From contig CBDDII010000002.1 of the NCBI GenBank assembly GCA_965228905.1, forward strand, positions 496,001 to 560,000: a stretch of 64,000 bases of DNA. Reading direction: 5' to 3'. Within the stretch, counting starts at the first letter, position 1, and each line of letters begins with the position of its first letter. The position numbers and the translations under genes are program-made. Source of the DNA: CALKXV01 sp965228905 (GTDB taxonomy: Bacteria; Pseudomonadota; Alphaproteobacteria; Rhodobacterales; Rhodobacteraceae). Positions 17,573 to 25,884 of this stretch are shown in pieces. The notes below the pieces were generated by a model. It ran no database searches and was not told the origin of the DNA. It worked only from the letters and a program-made list of their open reading frames with translations.

Positions 17573-18152
17573 GGGGCGTTAAGGATTTGGACATTCCTGC
17601 GTGCCGCTTGATTGCCAAACCATGAAAGGGCGGATCGCGGGGACGTACAAAACGGAAATTCGGGTTTTCGAACCATGTACATTTTGCCACGAAACCACGG
17701 TTCGCCGAACGTACCGGTCGCACTCTGTTAACGTCCCTCGGTCGCGAAAATCCCCGACTTGGCACATTGGCCATTGTAATGGGGACCATGCTGCCCTTAT
17801 GTTGAGCTTAAGGAGTTTTGCCTGACACAGGTAGAAGCCTCCCCAAAAAGTTTCGCCGTTCCAGCCTGTTAGCCAATGTTTGTTGGCCGCTGGTCCGGAA
17901 AAAATCGGCCACAGGTGGCCACATTGGAATTGCCCGGGCGGGCAGGCAAAGCCGCGCCCCCGGGCCTTGAACGGGCACCCTTCAGAGGTGTCGGAGAAGA
18001 ACCGCGATGACGCGCGCGTGGGACAGCATTCAGGCGGACCCGTCACTGACGGGCGCTTTTGCCATGGATCACCAGCGTCTTTTCGCCCTAAATAACAACG
18101 CCTTAGACCCGCTCGCCCCACCAGGCGGGCTGGTGGCGTTGAGAAAGTCAAA
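17573..18152 (+). other. 580-bp leader region upstream of rne
   Basis: I see no convincing gene here. The half nearer rne is rich in G+C hairpins: GGCCAC/GTGGCC near 17913, a CCCGGG-containing stem near 17930-17970, and CCCGTC-act-GACGGG (18039-18053) followed by CGCTTTT, which looks like a terminator or attenuator about 100 bases before the rne ATG. A further stem CGCC/GGCG with ACCA/TGGT lies at about 18116-18140. RNase E genes are known to autoregulate through a structured 5' leader, so a long structured leader fits, but the transcription start is not visible. Confidence 0.5.
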
Positions 18153-20720
18153 ATGTCAAAAAAGATGCTTATCGATGCCACCCACGCGGAGGAAACCCGC
18201 GTCGTGGTCGTCGACGGAAACAAGGTCGAAGAGTTTGATTTTGAGTCCGAAAACAAACGCCAGCTTTCGGGAAATATCTATCTAGCCAAGGTCACGCGGG
18301 TCGAACCCTCGCTTCAGGCCGCCTTTGTCGATTACGGCGGTAACCGTCACGGATTCCTGGCTTTTTCCGAAATCCACCCTGACTACTACCAGATCCCGGT
18401 TGCCGACCGCGAAGCGCTCATCGCCGAAGAAATGGCCATCGCCCAGGCCGAGGCCGAGGAAGAAGAAAAGCCCAAGCGCCGGCGTCGTCGCAAGCCGAAG
18501 GCCGAAGCCGCCGTCAGCGAAGACGAAACCGCGACGAAAGAGGTCGAAGCCCCTGAATCGGAAGACAATTCCGATGGTGAAGCTGAAGGGGAAAGCGCGG
18601 AAACCGAAGCTGCGGAACCCCCCGCGCCGGAAGAAGCTGCCGCAGAAGACGCAAAGCCCGAAGAGGCCGAAGCGTCCATTCCTGGCATGGATGTCGTCGA
18701 CCTAGAGGAACCCGAAGAGGGCGATGAACAGCCCTATGTCGCCGCTGATACCGCCGCCGAAAAGGACGAAACGATCGAGGCTGTCGCAGACGACGACACC
18801 ACCGAGGAAATTCGTCGCCCCCGCCGTCAGCGCCAGCGTCGCTATAAGATTCAAGAGGTTATCAAGGTCCGCCAGATCCTTCTGGTGCAAGTCGTCAAAG
18901 AAGAGCGGGGCAACAAGGGCGCGGCTCTTACAACTTATCTTTCGCTGGCTGGCCGCTACTGCGTCCTGATGCCCAACACCGCCCGTGGCGGAGGGATCAG
19001 CCGCAAGATCACCAACGCCGCCGATCGCAAGAAACTGAAGGCCATCGCAGCCGAGATCGAAGTGCCGAAAGGCGCCGGTCTGATCGTGCGCACGGCCGGT
19101 GCAAAACGTACAAAGTCGGAAATCAAGCGCGATTACGAATACTTGCAACGCCTCTGGGAACAGATCCGCGAGCTTACCTTGCAGTCCATTGCGCCCGCAA
19201 AAATCTATGAAGAAGGGAATTTGATCAAACGCTCGATCCGCGATCTTTACAGCCGTGAGATCGAAGAGGTTCTGGTCGAAGGCGATGTGGGCTTCCGCAC
19301 CGCCAAGGACTTCATGAAGATGATCATGCCGTCCCACGCCAAGAACGTGAAGCATTACACGGACCCGATGCCGCTTTTCGCCCGCTATCAGGTGGAAAGC
19401 TACCTGGCGGGCATGTTCAACCCGACTGTGCAATTGAAATCAGGCGGTTACATCGTCATCGGCGTGACCGAGGCGCTGGTTGCCATCGACGTGAACTCCG
19501 GCAAGGCCACCAAGGAAGGCTCGATCGAGGATACTGCACTCAAGACCAACCTTGAGGCCGCCGAGGAAGTGGCGCGTCAGTTGCGTCTGCGCGACCTTGC
19601 CGGCCTGATCGTGATCGACTTCATCGACATGGAAGAGCGTCGCAACAACGCGTCGGTCGAGAAACGCTTCAAGGAAAAGCTGAAAACCGATCGCGCCCGC
19701 ATCCAGGTGGGCCGGATTTCCGGCTTTGGTTTGTTGGAGATGTCGCGCCAGCGTCTTCGCCCCGGCATGTTGGAGGCTTCGACGCAACCCTGTCCTTCGT
19801 GTCACGGCACAGGCCTGATCCGCTCGGACGACAGTGTCGGTCTGACGATCCTGCGCCAGTTGGAAGAAGAAGGCGTGCGGCGCCGGTCGCGCGAGGTGCT
19901 CGTGAAAGCGCCCGTCAGCATCATCAACTTCCTGATGAACATGAAGCGGGAACATATTGCTCAGGTCGAGGCACGTTACGGCATGGCAGTTCGGCTTGAA
20001 GCCGACCCGCATCTGGTGTCGCCCGATTTCTCGATCGAGAAGTTCAAGACCGCCACCCGCAAGGTCGAAGCAACGGCACCGGTCGTTTCCGTCGATGCGT
20101 CCTTGATGGCCGAGGTCGAAGAAGACATGGCCGAAAGCGAAGAGGTGCAGGACAATACGCCCGAAACCTCTGAGGGCGAAGAACAGCCACGCAAAAAGCG
20201 TCGGCGTCGTCGTCGGCGGCGCGGCAAGGGCGGCGGTGAAGGCCAGGGCGAAGAGGCTGCGCAGCAACAGGGCAGCGAAGAGACGTCGAGCGAAGTTAAT
20301 GCTGCGGCGGATGCACCGGCCGAAGCTGAAGGCGGCGAAGAGGCTCAGGAAGAAAAGCCCAAGCGTCGCCGTCGGAGCCGTAAGAAAAAGGACGACACCC
20401 CGGTCGAAGCGACCGAGGCGGAAGCCTCTGAAGCACCTGCCGAAGCTGAAAGCGAAAAGGCTGCTGCTGAGGAAGAGGCCAAGGAAGAAAAGCCAAAGCG
20501 CAGACGGACCCGCAAAAAGAAAGAGGCTCCGGCTGAAGTGGTTGCCGAAGAAACAGCACCCGAGCCGGTGGCAGAACAGGCCGTTGAGCCTGAGCAACCC
20601 GAAGCGCCCGAACCGGAAACTGCGCCGTCGCCCGAGTCAGAGCCCGCAATGGCCGAAGCATCGGCAGAGGCCGAACCACCCAAGCCCCGCAAACGTGGCT
20701 GGTGGTCAATGGGGCGCTGA
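18153..20720 (+). CDS. rne: Ribonuclease E
   Basis: An 855-residue endoribonuclease and degradosome scaffold. The N-terminal S1 domain is split by a charged insertion of about 140 residues (roughly 95-235: EEEKPKRRRRRKPK, many acidic runs, RRPRRQRQRRYK), as in other alphaproteobacterial RNase E proteins. The catalytic core shows AIDVNSGK and LIVIDFIDM with the magnesium-binding Asp residues, and the zinc-link CPSCHGTG. After about residue 650 comes a low-complexity tail of acidic stretches and arginine/lysine clusters (RKKRRRRRRRRGKGGG and repeats of EKPKRRR) likely to bind RNA and partners. The leader upstream may mediate autoregulation. Confidence 0.95.
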   Translation: MSKKMLIDATHAEETRVVVVDGNKVEEFDFESENKRQLSGNIYLAKVTRVEPSLQAAFVDYGGNRHGFLAFSEIHPDYYQIPVADREALIAEEMAIAQAEAEEEEKPKRRRRRKPKAEAAVSEDETATKEVEAPESEDNSDGEAEGESAETEAAEPPAPEEAAAEDAKPEEAEASIPGMDVVDLEEPEEGDEQPYVAADTAAEKDETIEAVADDDTTEEIRRPRRQRQRRYKIQEVIKVRQILLVQVVKEERGNKGAALTTYLSLAGRYCVLMPNTARGGGISRKITNAADRKKLKAIAAEIEVPKGAGLIVRTAGAKRTKSEIKRDYEYLQRLWEQIRELTLQSIAPAKIYEEGNLIKRSIRDLYSREIEEVLVEGDVGFRTAKDFMKMIMPSHAKNVKHYTDPMPLFARYQVESYLAGMFNPTVQLKSGGYIVIGVTEALVAIDVNSGKATKEGSIEDTALKTNLEAAEEVARQLRLRDLAGLIVIDFIDMEERRNNASVEKRFKEKLKTDRARIQVGRISGFGLLEMSRQRLRPGMLEASTQPCPSCHGTGLIRSDDSVGLTILRQLEEEGVRRRSREVLVKAPVSIINFLMNMKREHIAQVEARYGMAVRLEADPHLVSPDFSIEKFKTATRKVEATAPVVSVDASLMAEVEEDMAESEEVQDNTPETSEGEEQPRKKRRRRRRRRGKGGGEGQGEEAAQQQGSEETSSEVNAAADAPAEAEGGEEAQEEKPKRRRRSRKKKDDTPVEATEAEASEAPAEAESEKAAAEEEAKEEKPKRRRTRKKKEAPAEVVAEETAPEPVAEQAVEPEQPEAPEPETAPSPESEPAMAEASAEAEPPKPRKRGWWSMGR

Positions 20721-20745
20721 ACCGCGCCAGCAAAGAATGACAAAC

Positions 20746-20772
20746 GGCCGGGCCGCTTAACTGCGCCCGGCC
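20746..20772. terminator. rne/DUF354 shared terminator hairpin
   Basis: An 8-bp stem GGCCGGGC / GCCCGGCC with an 11-base loop lies between the convergent rne and DUF354 genes. The stop codon of the DUF354 gene lies inside the loop (20757-20759). On the minus strand the stem is followed by GTTTGTC. It probably ends both transcripts. Confidence 0.65.
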
Positions 20773-21788
20773 ATTTCGTCGGCAATGTTCACGATGCTTT
20801 CTGCCCAGTCCGGGCAGGTAACCAACCAATCCCGCCGCGCACTGTCGAAACCGCTTCGATCCCTCAGCAAGGATTGTGCAAGCGGGGGCAGACCTGCACG
20901 GTCATCGGGCCTGACGATTTTCAAAAGCCCTGCCTGTTCCAGCCCGCGCGTATAGCCCAGTACGTCATGACCGGCATAGATCGCGGGCGTTCCCATGGTC
21001 ACTGCCTCGCAGGCCATCGTCGGGCTTTCACCCACGTAAAGGTCCGCGTGTCCAAGCAGATGGTGGACGTCCTCGGGACTACCGCGCCACAGGTGCGGTT
21101 CAAGGACTTCGGGCACATTGTCTTCGGCTGAAACGTGCAGCTTGGCCGCTCCATCGAAGGCCGAGAGAAGATCTGCCGCAATTTCGTTGGTCCAGCCGCT
21201 TTTGCCGATGTCGTGGTTTGCGCCCCATTTGACGATGCGCAGAAAGACGTTTCTGCGATCAGGATCCAATCCGGCCACGATCGCCTTTTCACGATCGGGA
21301 CGGAACGCATTGGGGTGGAAAAAGGAAAGGTCCTTGGTTCCGGGCAAGTGCGTCGTGCGGGTTTGCGGGATGGGTCCGTTGTAGCTGTCGGGAACCACCA
21401 ACCGGCTTACCAAAGGGTAGGTGATGCGGGTTTGTAGCGTGGCAGCTTCGTGATCGTAGAAGGCCACAGAGGGAACACCTGTCAACTTGCCGACATGGGC
21501 AATGGCCACGCCGCCGAAACCAAGCATGACATCGGGACGGTCCCGGCGAACCTGACGCCAAAGCGCGAAATCCCGTTGCAACAGCTCGCGTGCCAGTGAA
21601 AAGAGGTTGCCCGAACCCTGCGTGGAAATCACCTGGTGTTCGATACCGAAGGCGTCGAGAAGGTCCGTTGCAACGTCCTTCTTTCTTGATACGACCGTCA
21701 CGCGGTCGCCCCGCGCCTCAAACGTCGCGATGGGGCGACGAAAAAACAGGACATCCGCCGGATGCACGATGTCGATCAGGACGTGCAT
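20757..21788 (-). CDS. DUF354 protein, GT-B glycosyltransferase-like
   Basis: A 343-residue protein of the DUF354 family, which has the two-domain GT-B fold seen in MurG and UDP-GlcNAc epimerases. Seen features are MHVLIDIVHPADVLFFRRP at the N terminus, LGFGGVAIAHVGKLTGVPSV around residue 95 and a C-terminal donor-site-like YVGESPTMACEAVTMGTPAIY. No membrane segment is evident. It follows a TusA-like gene with a 4-base gap, so the two should be cotranscribed, although a functional link is not obvious. The sugar and acceptor are unknown. Confidence 0.8.
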   Translation of the reverse strand: MHVLIDIVHPADVLFFRRPIATFEARGDRVTVVSRKKDVATDLLDAFGIEHQVISTQGSGNLFSLARELLQRDFALWRQVRRDRPDVMLGFGGVAIAHVGKLTGVPSVAFYDHEAATLQTRITYPLVSRLVVPDSYNGPIPQTRTTHLPGTKDLSFFHPNAFRPDREKAIVAGLDPDRRNVFLRIVKWGANHDIGKSGWTNEIAADLLSAFDGAAKLHVSAEDNVPEVLEPHLWRGSPEDVHHLLGHADLYVGESPTMACEAVTMGTPAIYAGHDVLGYTRGLEQAGLLKIVRPDDRAGLPPLAQSLLRDRSGFDSARRDWLVTCPDWAESIVNIADEMAGRS

Positions 21789-21792
21789 TCGA

Positions 21793-22020
21793 TCAGGCTT
21801 TCCGAATGCGGAACAGATGGCCGCCTTCGTGTTCCACAGCCTCTACCAGAGCGTTTCCCGATTCCGAGCAGTAGTGCGGCACGTCAATCTCGGCCGCCGG
21901 GTCGTCGGTCAAAACGGTCAATACGGCGTCCTTGTTCAGGGATCGCATACGTTTTTGAACCTTCAAGACCGGCAAGGGGCACAAAAGCCCACGCGCATCA
22001 AGTGTTTCACCCTCAGACAT
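21793..22020 (-). CDS. TusA-family sulfur carrier protein
   Basis: A 75-residue protein of the TusA/SirA-like family. The hallmark CPxP motif is present (DARGLLCPLPVLKVQK, active Cys about residue 14). Such proteins carry persulfide sulfur for tRNA thiolation, molybdenum cofactor or sulfur oxidation. The frame is open 7 codons upstream, but MSEGETLDARG is chosen because it gives the usual length. It is the first gene of a pair with DUF354 and diverges from ccdA, a thiol redox gene. Which sulfur pathway it serves is not shown. Confidence 0.88.
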   Translation of the reverse strand: MSEGETLDARGLLCPLPVLKVQKRMRSLNKDAVLTVLTDDPAAEIDVPHYCSESGNALVEAVEHEGGHLFRIRKA

Positions 22021-22133
22021 GCCTTGCGGTTTGCCCGGCAAGGTTACATTTGTCCACGGATATTTGATGATGGCGTCTCTAGGCTTTCGACCTTTGTCTG
22101 GCCTAAAGTGCGCTTTGGGGCCAAGGAGCAGCC

Positions 22134-22889
22134 ATGTTTGGCATCGACATTTTCGACATGAGCCTTTTGCCTGCCCTGGCCGTTGCCATGGCGGCGGGCC
22201 TTCTGTCGTTCCTCAGCCCCTGCGTCTTGCCGATCGTGCCGCCCTATCTGGCCTATATGGGCGGTGTGTCGGTCAGTGACATGGCAGGTGGCGAACGTGC
22301 GGCCAGTCGACGTGCCCTTGGGGCGGCGGCGTTCTTTGTCCTTGGCCTTTCGACCGTCTTCTTGTTCCTCGGATTCACGGCCAGCGCTTTCGGGCGTTTT
22401 TTCCTGTCGAACCAGGACTGGTTTGTTACGGCTGCGGGAATCGTGATCATGGTGTTCGGGGCGCATTTCCTTGGCGTCTACCGGATTTCCTTCATGGATC
22501 GTGAAATGAGGATCGACGCGGGCGACCGGGGCGGTTCGGCCTTTGGGGCCTATGTTCTGGGGCTTGCCTTCGCGTTTGGTTGGACGCCCTGCATCGGGCC
22601 GATCCTTGGGGCGATCCTGTCGATTGCCGCGAGCGAGGCGGACGTCGTGCGTGGAACTACGCTTTTGGCCTTTTACGCCGCCGGTCTTGGGATACCGTTC
22701 TTGCTGGTCGCGGCCTTCTTCCCACGCCTGACGGGCCTTATGGGATGGATGCGGCGCCACATGGAACGTATCGAGCGTGTGATGGGCCTTTTGCTGTGGA
22801 CCGTGGGGTTGTTGATGCTGACGGGGAAGTTCACGGATTTCAGCTGGTGGTTGAACGAAACCTTCCCGGTTCTGCAAACATTCGGCTGA
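22134..22889 (+). CDS. ccdA: Cytochrome c biogenesis protein CcdA
   Basis: A 251-residue inner-membrane protein with about six hydrophobic helices. It passes electrons from cytoplasmic thioredoxin to periplasmic thiol proteins needed for c-type cytochrome assembly. The redox cysteines are visible in FLSPCVLPIVPPYLAYMGG (helix 1) and FGWTPCIGPILG (helix 4), each in the usual Pro-flanked context. An AAGGAG ribosome site lies just before the ATG. It has no DsbD-type extra domains. It diverges from the TusA-like gene; the following hydrolase gene starts 98 bp later. Confidence 0.95.
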   Translation: MFGIDIFDMSLLPALAVAMAAGLLSFLSPCVLPIVPPYLAYMGGVSVSDMAGGERAASRRALGAAAFFVLGLSTVFLFLGFTASAFGRFFLSNQDWFVTAAGIVIMVFGAHFLGVYRISFMDREMRIDAGDRGGSAFGAYVLGLAFAFGWTPCIGPILGAILSIAASEADVVRGTTLLAFYAAGLGIPFLLVAAFFPRLTGLMGWMRRHMERIERVMGLLLWTVGLLMLTGKFTDFSWWLNETFPVLQTFG

Positions 22890-22987
22890 TTGCCCAAAAC
22901 ACTGTTTCCCAAAGAACCGGGATTTGCGGATAATCTGCTGAATTTTCCGGCTTTCCGGTGTTAGGCAGTTTCGCTAGTCTTCCTACC

Positions 22988-24265
22988 ATGTTGCACAGGG
23001 GTAAGACACATGTGGCGCGTCGCCGGGTGTTCTACATCCCCGGCTACGATCCCTATCCGCCGCGCCGATATCGCGAGCTTTATCGTAAGGAAGGCAAGAA
23101 GCAGGCACAGATCTCGGGGTATCGGATTGCTCAGAAGTCCGACCGGAGTGATACCGGCTGGATCGTACGCGCGGAAATGGACGGTGCACAGGTTCAGACC
23201 AAGGTCGATGTACTGGTCTGGCATGACCTCGTACAAAATTCGATGCGGGGCGGGATTCCCGGCACCTATCTGGCACTGCTGAAAACGGCCTGGATTTATC
23301 TGGCGACGGGTACGCTTCGGCGGCTGTCGTGGTTGTCGAAAGGCCCTGTTCTGGCAGCACTTTATCCGGTTCTGATGCTTTTGGGTCAATTGCTGGTCTC
23401 GGTCATTGGAGCTTCGCTTTTGGCGAGTTTCGCGGGTTACCTTGTTGCGCGACTGGTTTCTGGAATTGCCTATCTATTTGGTAGCAGCGGAGCGACGCTT
23501 GCCACGATCGCGGGAACCAGCGTGTTTTGGGTTGTTTTCCTGCCCGTGACGGTCGCGGCCTTGCGTTGGTTCAAGTCACACGACGACAAGACATTCGCCT
23601 ATTACCTGATGCACGACTACGCCTATACTGCGAAGGGGCGGGGTGCCTATCCCGATGAAATCGAAGCGAGAATCCATGAATGGCGACATCGGATCGAGGC
23701 GGCTTTGCGCGAAAACGTCGATGAGGTTCTGATCGTCGGCCATTCGTCGGGCGCGCAACTGGCGGTTTCCGTGGTGGCGGATATCATGCGTTCCAACCGG
23801 TTTCAGCAGACCGGGCCGGAACTTGGCCTGATGACACTGGGTCAGGTGATCCCGATGGTGTCGTTCCTGCCTGAAGCACGGCGGTTGCGGCGCGACCTGA
23901 GGCTATTGTCGACGGAGGAAGACATTACCTGGCTGGACGTTTCCGCCCCCGGTGATGGCTGTTGTTTCGCACTGTCCGATCCGGTTTCGGTGTCCGGCGT
24001 CGCGCCAAAGTCGGGGCAGAAATGGCCGATCATCATCTCGGCGGCCTTTACCAAGACCCTGACCAAGGAAACGCTCAAGTCTTTGAAACACCGTTATTTC
24101 CGGCTGCATTTTCAGTACCTTTGCGCCTTCGACATGCCCGGAGATTTCGACTATTTCCGCATCACCGCCGGGCCGCGCACGCTGCGCCAGAGATTCCAGG
24201 ACAGGCGGTCTTCGCAAAGCAGGATTGATGTGCCCGCGTCTCGCTTCACTTCCACGATGACATGA
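22988..24265 (+). CDS. Membrane-bound alpha/beta-hydrolase-like protein
   Basis: A 425-residue protein I cannot place in a named family. The N terminus has VFYIPGYDPYPPRRYRELY, and two or three strong membrane segments occupy about residues 110-205. A nucleophile elbow LIVGHSSGAQLAV (about residue 255) supports an alpha/beta-hydrolase fold with a catalytic Ser. The C-terminal third is soluble. A GTG at 22958 would add ten residues but lacks a ribosome site, so the ATG at 22988 is used. Its stop overlaps the P450 ATG by 4 bases (ATGA), which implies tight coupling, perhaps hydrolysis and oxidation of one lipid-like substrate. Confidence 0.72.
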   Translation: MLHRGKTHVARRRVFYIPGYDPYPPRRYRELYRKEGKKQAQISGYRIAQKSDRSDTGWIVRAEMDGAQVQTKVDVLVWHDLVQNSMRGGIPGTYLALLKTAWIYLATGTLRRLSWLSKGPVLAALYPVLMLLGQLLVSVIGASLLASFAGYLVARLVSGIAYLFGSSGATLATIAGTSVFWVVFLPVTVAALRWFKSHDDKTFAYYLMHDYAYTAKGRGAYPDEIEARIHEWRHRIEAALRENVDEVLIVGHSSGAQLAVSVVADIMRSNRFQQTGPELGLMTLGQVIPMVSFLPEARRLRRDLRLLSTEEDITWLDVSAPGDGCCFALSDPVSVSGVAPKSGQKWPIIISAAFTKTLTKETLKSLKHRYFRLHFQYLCAFDMPGDFDYFRITAGPRTLRQRFQDRRSSQSRIDVPASRFTSTMT

Positions 24266-25584
24266 AGCCACCGAAGCCGGGGGCGAGGGCAGAGCGTGTT
24301 TCGCTTTGGCGGTACTGGCGGATGTTCCGCCAGGACATCCTGTCTGCACAGCCAGAAAAACTCTATCGCGCCAAGATGGCCGAGTTTCGCACGCCGTTTT
24401 TCCGGTCTTTCCTGGTGAATGAACCGGGGCTGGTGCGGCGCGTTCTTGTTGAAAAGGCAAGGGATTTTCCAAAGTCTAACCGTGTGACGCGGGGGCTTCG
24501 GCCCTTGTTGGGCCGCTCGGTGTTCGTCACCAACGGGGCGGAGTGGGAGCATCAGCGGCGGATCATTGATCCGGCCTTTGAAGGCGGGCGTTTGTCGCAG
24601 AGTTTCGCCGCGATGCTGGCGGCGGCAAGAGCCGCTGCGGAGAGGGTAGAACCGGGCGATCTGGACGTCGAAGCATGGGCCAGCCATGCGACAGCGGACG
24701 TGATTTTCCGGACGTTGTTTTCCATTCCGATAGAGGACGAAACGGCTCAGGCGACCTATCGCGCGTTTCGGAATTTTCAACGGGAACAACCCGTTGCGGG
24801 GTTATCGGCGCTTGTCCCCTGGCTTCCGTCTCGACCCAGCCGTGCAGCGCGTGAGGCCGCAAGGGAGTTGCGCGGACTGATCGAAGGATTGGTGGCGGCG
24901 CGTCAGGTGGAGATCGACCGGGGAGAGGCGGCGGATGATCTGGCGACGAAGATCATGACGACGCCGGATCCCGAGACAGGAGAGACTTTTTCAGAAGCCG
25001 AGATGGTGGACCAGGTGGCGATCTTTTTCCTGGCGGGGCATGAGACGAGTGCGGCGCTTTTGGGGTGGGCCTTGTGGTGCCTGGCGGCGGCGCCGGAGTG
25101 GGGTGAGAGGGTTGCGGAAGAGGCCGCGGATTTCGCGGAAGCCTCTGAATTTGCCTCACTTTCCAGGATGCGGGTGACGCGCAACGTGCTGCGTGAGACC
25201 CTGCCGCTGTACCCCCCCGTTCCGATGTTCGTGCGCGAGGCGACGCGGGCCGAGACCTTTCGCAAACGGGCGGTGAAGCGGGGGGCGCAGGTGGTCGTTT
25301 CACCCTGGCATCTGGGCCGCCACGAGGAACTGTGGGACGAGCCCGACAGTTTCGATCCTGCCCGGTGGGAAGGGGGGCAACCCGCTGTTCGTGAAGCATT
25401 TTTGCCGTTCTCGACCGGCGCGCGAGTGTGTCCCGGCGCAGGGTTTGCCATGGCCGAAGCGGCGGTGTTACTGGCGGCCGTGATGGCGCGTTTTCGCTTT
25501 GAAGTGATGGACGAACCGGTGCCGGTGGCGCATCTGACGGTGCGCTCAAGGGATGGGATCCGATTGCGGGTGTCGTCACGTTGA
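24262..25584 (+). CDS. Cytochrome P450 with altered ExxR motif
   Basis: A 440-residue soluble bacterial P450. The haem-thiolate loop FSTGARVCPG is intact with Cys390, the I-helix oxygen-activation motif is AGHETSA (258-264) and FDPARW matches the PERF region. However, the K-helix, normally ExxR, reads Glu312-Thr-Leu-Pro315 within RETLPLYPPVP; the near-invariant Arg is a Pro. A single base (CCG for CGG) would account for it. The change should disturb the ERR triad that holds the haem-binding fold. Substrate unknown; no ferredoxin is adjacent, the nearest being at 29612. It is coupled to the upstream membrane hydrolase gene. Confidence 0.9.
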   Translation: MKPPKPGARAERVSLWRYWRMFRQDILSAQPEKLYRAKMAEFRTPFFRSFLVNEPGLVRRVLVEKARDFPKSNRVTRGLRPLLGRSVFVTNGAEWEHQRRIIDPAFEGGRLSQSFAAMLAAARAAAERVEPGDLDVEAWASHATADVIFRTLFSIPIEDETAQATYRAFRNFQREQPVAGLSALVPWLPSRPSRAAREAARELRGLIEGLVAARQVEIDRGEAADDLATKIMTTPDPETGETFSEAEMVDQVAIFFLAGHETSAALLGWALWCLAAAPEWGERVAEEAADFAEASEFASLSRMRVTRNVLRETLPLYPPVPMFVREATRAETFRKRAVKRGAQVVVSPWHLGRHEELWDEPDSFDPARWEGGQPAVREAFLPFSTGARVCPGAGFAMAEAAVLLAAVMARFRFEVMDEPVPVAHLTVRSRDGIRLRVSSR

Positions 25585-25871
25585 GGGGCAGTAAGTCTGT
25601 GTGATTTCGCGCTAATCGAAGGCGGCTTATGGAGACATGTGCAAATCCGAACGTCGGTATCACGTCGGTTTGACGTCGGTATTACGTCGGTATCGCGTCG
25701 GTGGAACTGTCCGGGCGGGATCCGGATTTTCTGAAAGGCCAATGGAGGTCTTGAAAAAGCGGTAAGTGCAAGTGCGCCGGGTGGCCTGGTTAGATCATTT
25801 CCAGTCCATTGTTTTGAAAACTTGTCCCGGACTTGATCCGGGACCTCGCCCTTGAAGCTGGAGGCCCCGGT
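25585..25871. other. Repeat-rich gap between P450 and the fumC operon
   Basis: This convergent gap of about 290 bp contains the tandem 11-bp array and the palindromic pair described separately. I see no gene or clear promoter in it. Confidence 0.6.
25651..25705. repeat. Five tandem 11-bp repeats
   Basis: Five head-to-tail copies of an 11-mer with consensus ACGTCGGTATC start at 25651, 25662, 25673, 25684 and 25695; the last is diverged (GCGTCGGTGGA). The period of 11 is close to one helical turn. The array lies 67 bp after the P450 stop and contains no gene. It could be an array of protein-binding half-sites or a slippage-prone microsatellite. Confidence 0.85.
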
Positions 25872-25884
25872 TCAAGACCGGGGC
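25824..25884. repeat. Pair of palindromic REP-like elements
   Basis: Two 21-bp stem-loops lie 19 bp apart: GTCCCGGA-cttga-TCCGGGAC (25824-25844) and GCCCCGGT-tcaag-ACCGGGGC (25864-25884). Each has a perfect 8-bp stem and a 5-base loop, and the two loops are near reverse complements of one another. Similar palindromes (CCCGGATCAAGTCCGGG type) are widespread intergenic repeats in alphaproteobacteria. The second one includes the stop codon of the RHH gene in its loop, so it has shaped that protein's last residues. It may also end transcription of the fumC operon. Confidence 0.75.

Noticed and set aside
17601..17825. A 74-codon frame in the rne leader region
   Set aside because: No ribosome site and no family; Cys and His are scattered at random. 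The region looks like untranslated leader DNA.
22958..22987. GTG start for the membrane hydrolase
   Set aside because: It has no ribosome site; the ATG at 22988 is a better start and no conserved residues are lost.
25651..25705. CRISPR array
   Set aside because: The repeats are only 11 bp, contiguous with no spacers, and no cas genes are in the window.
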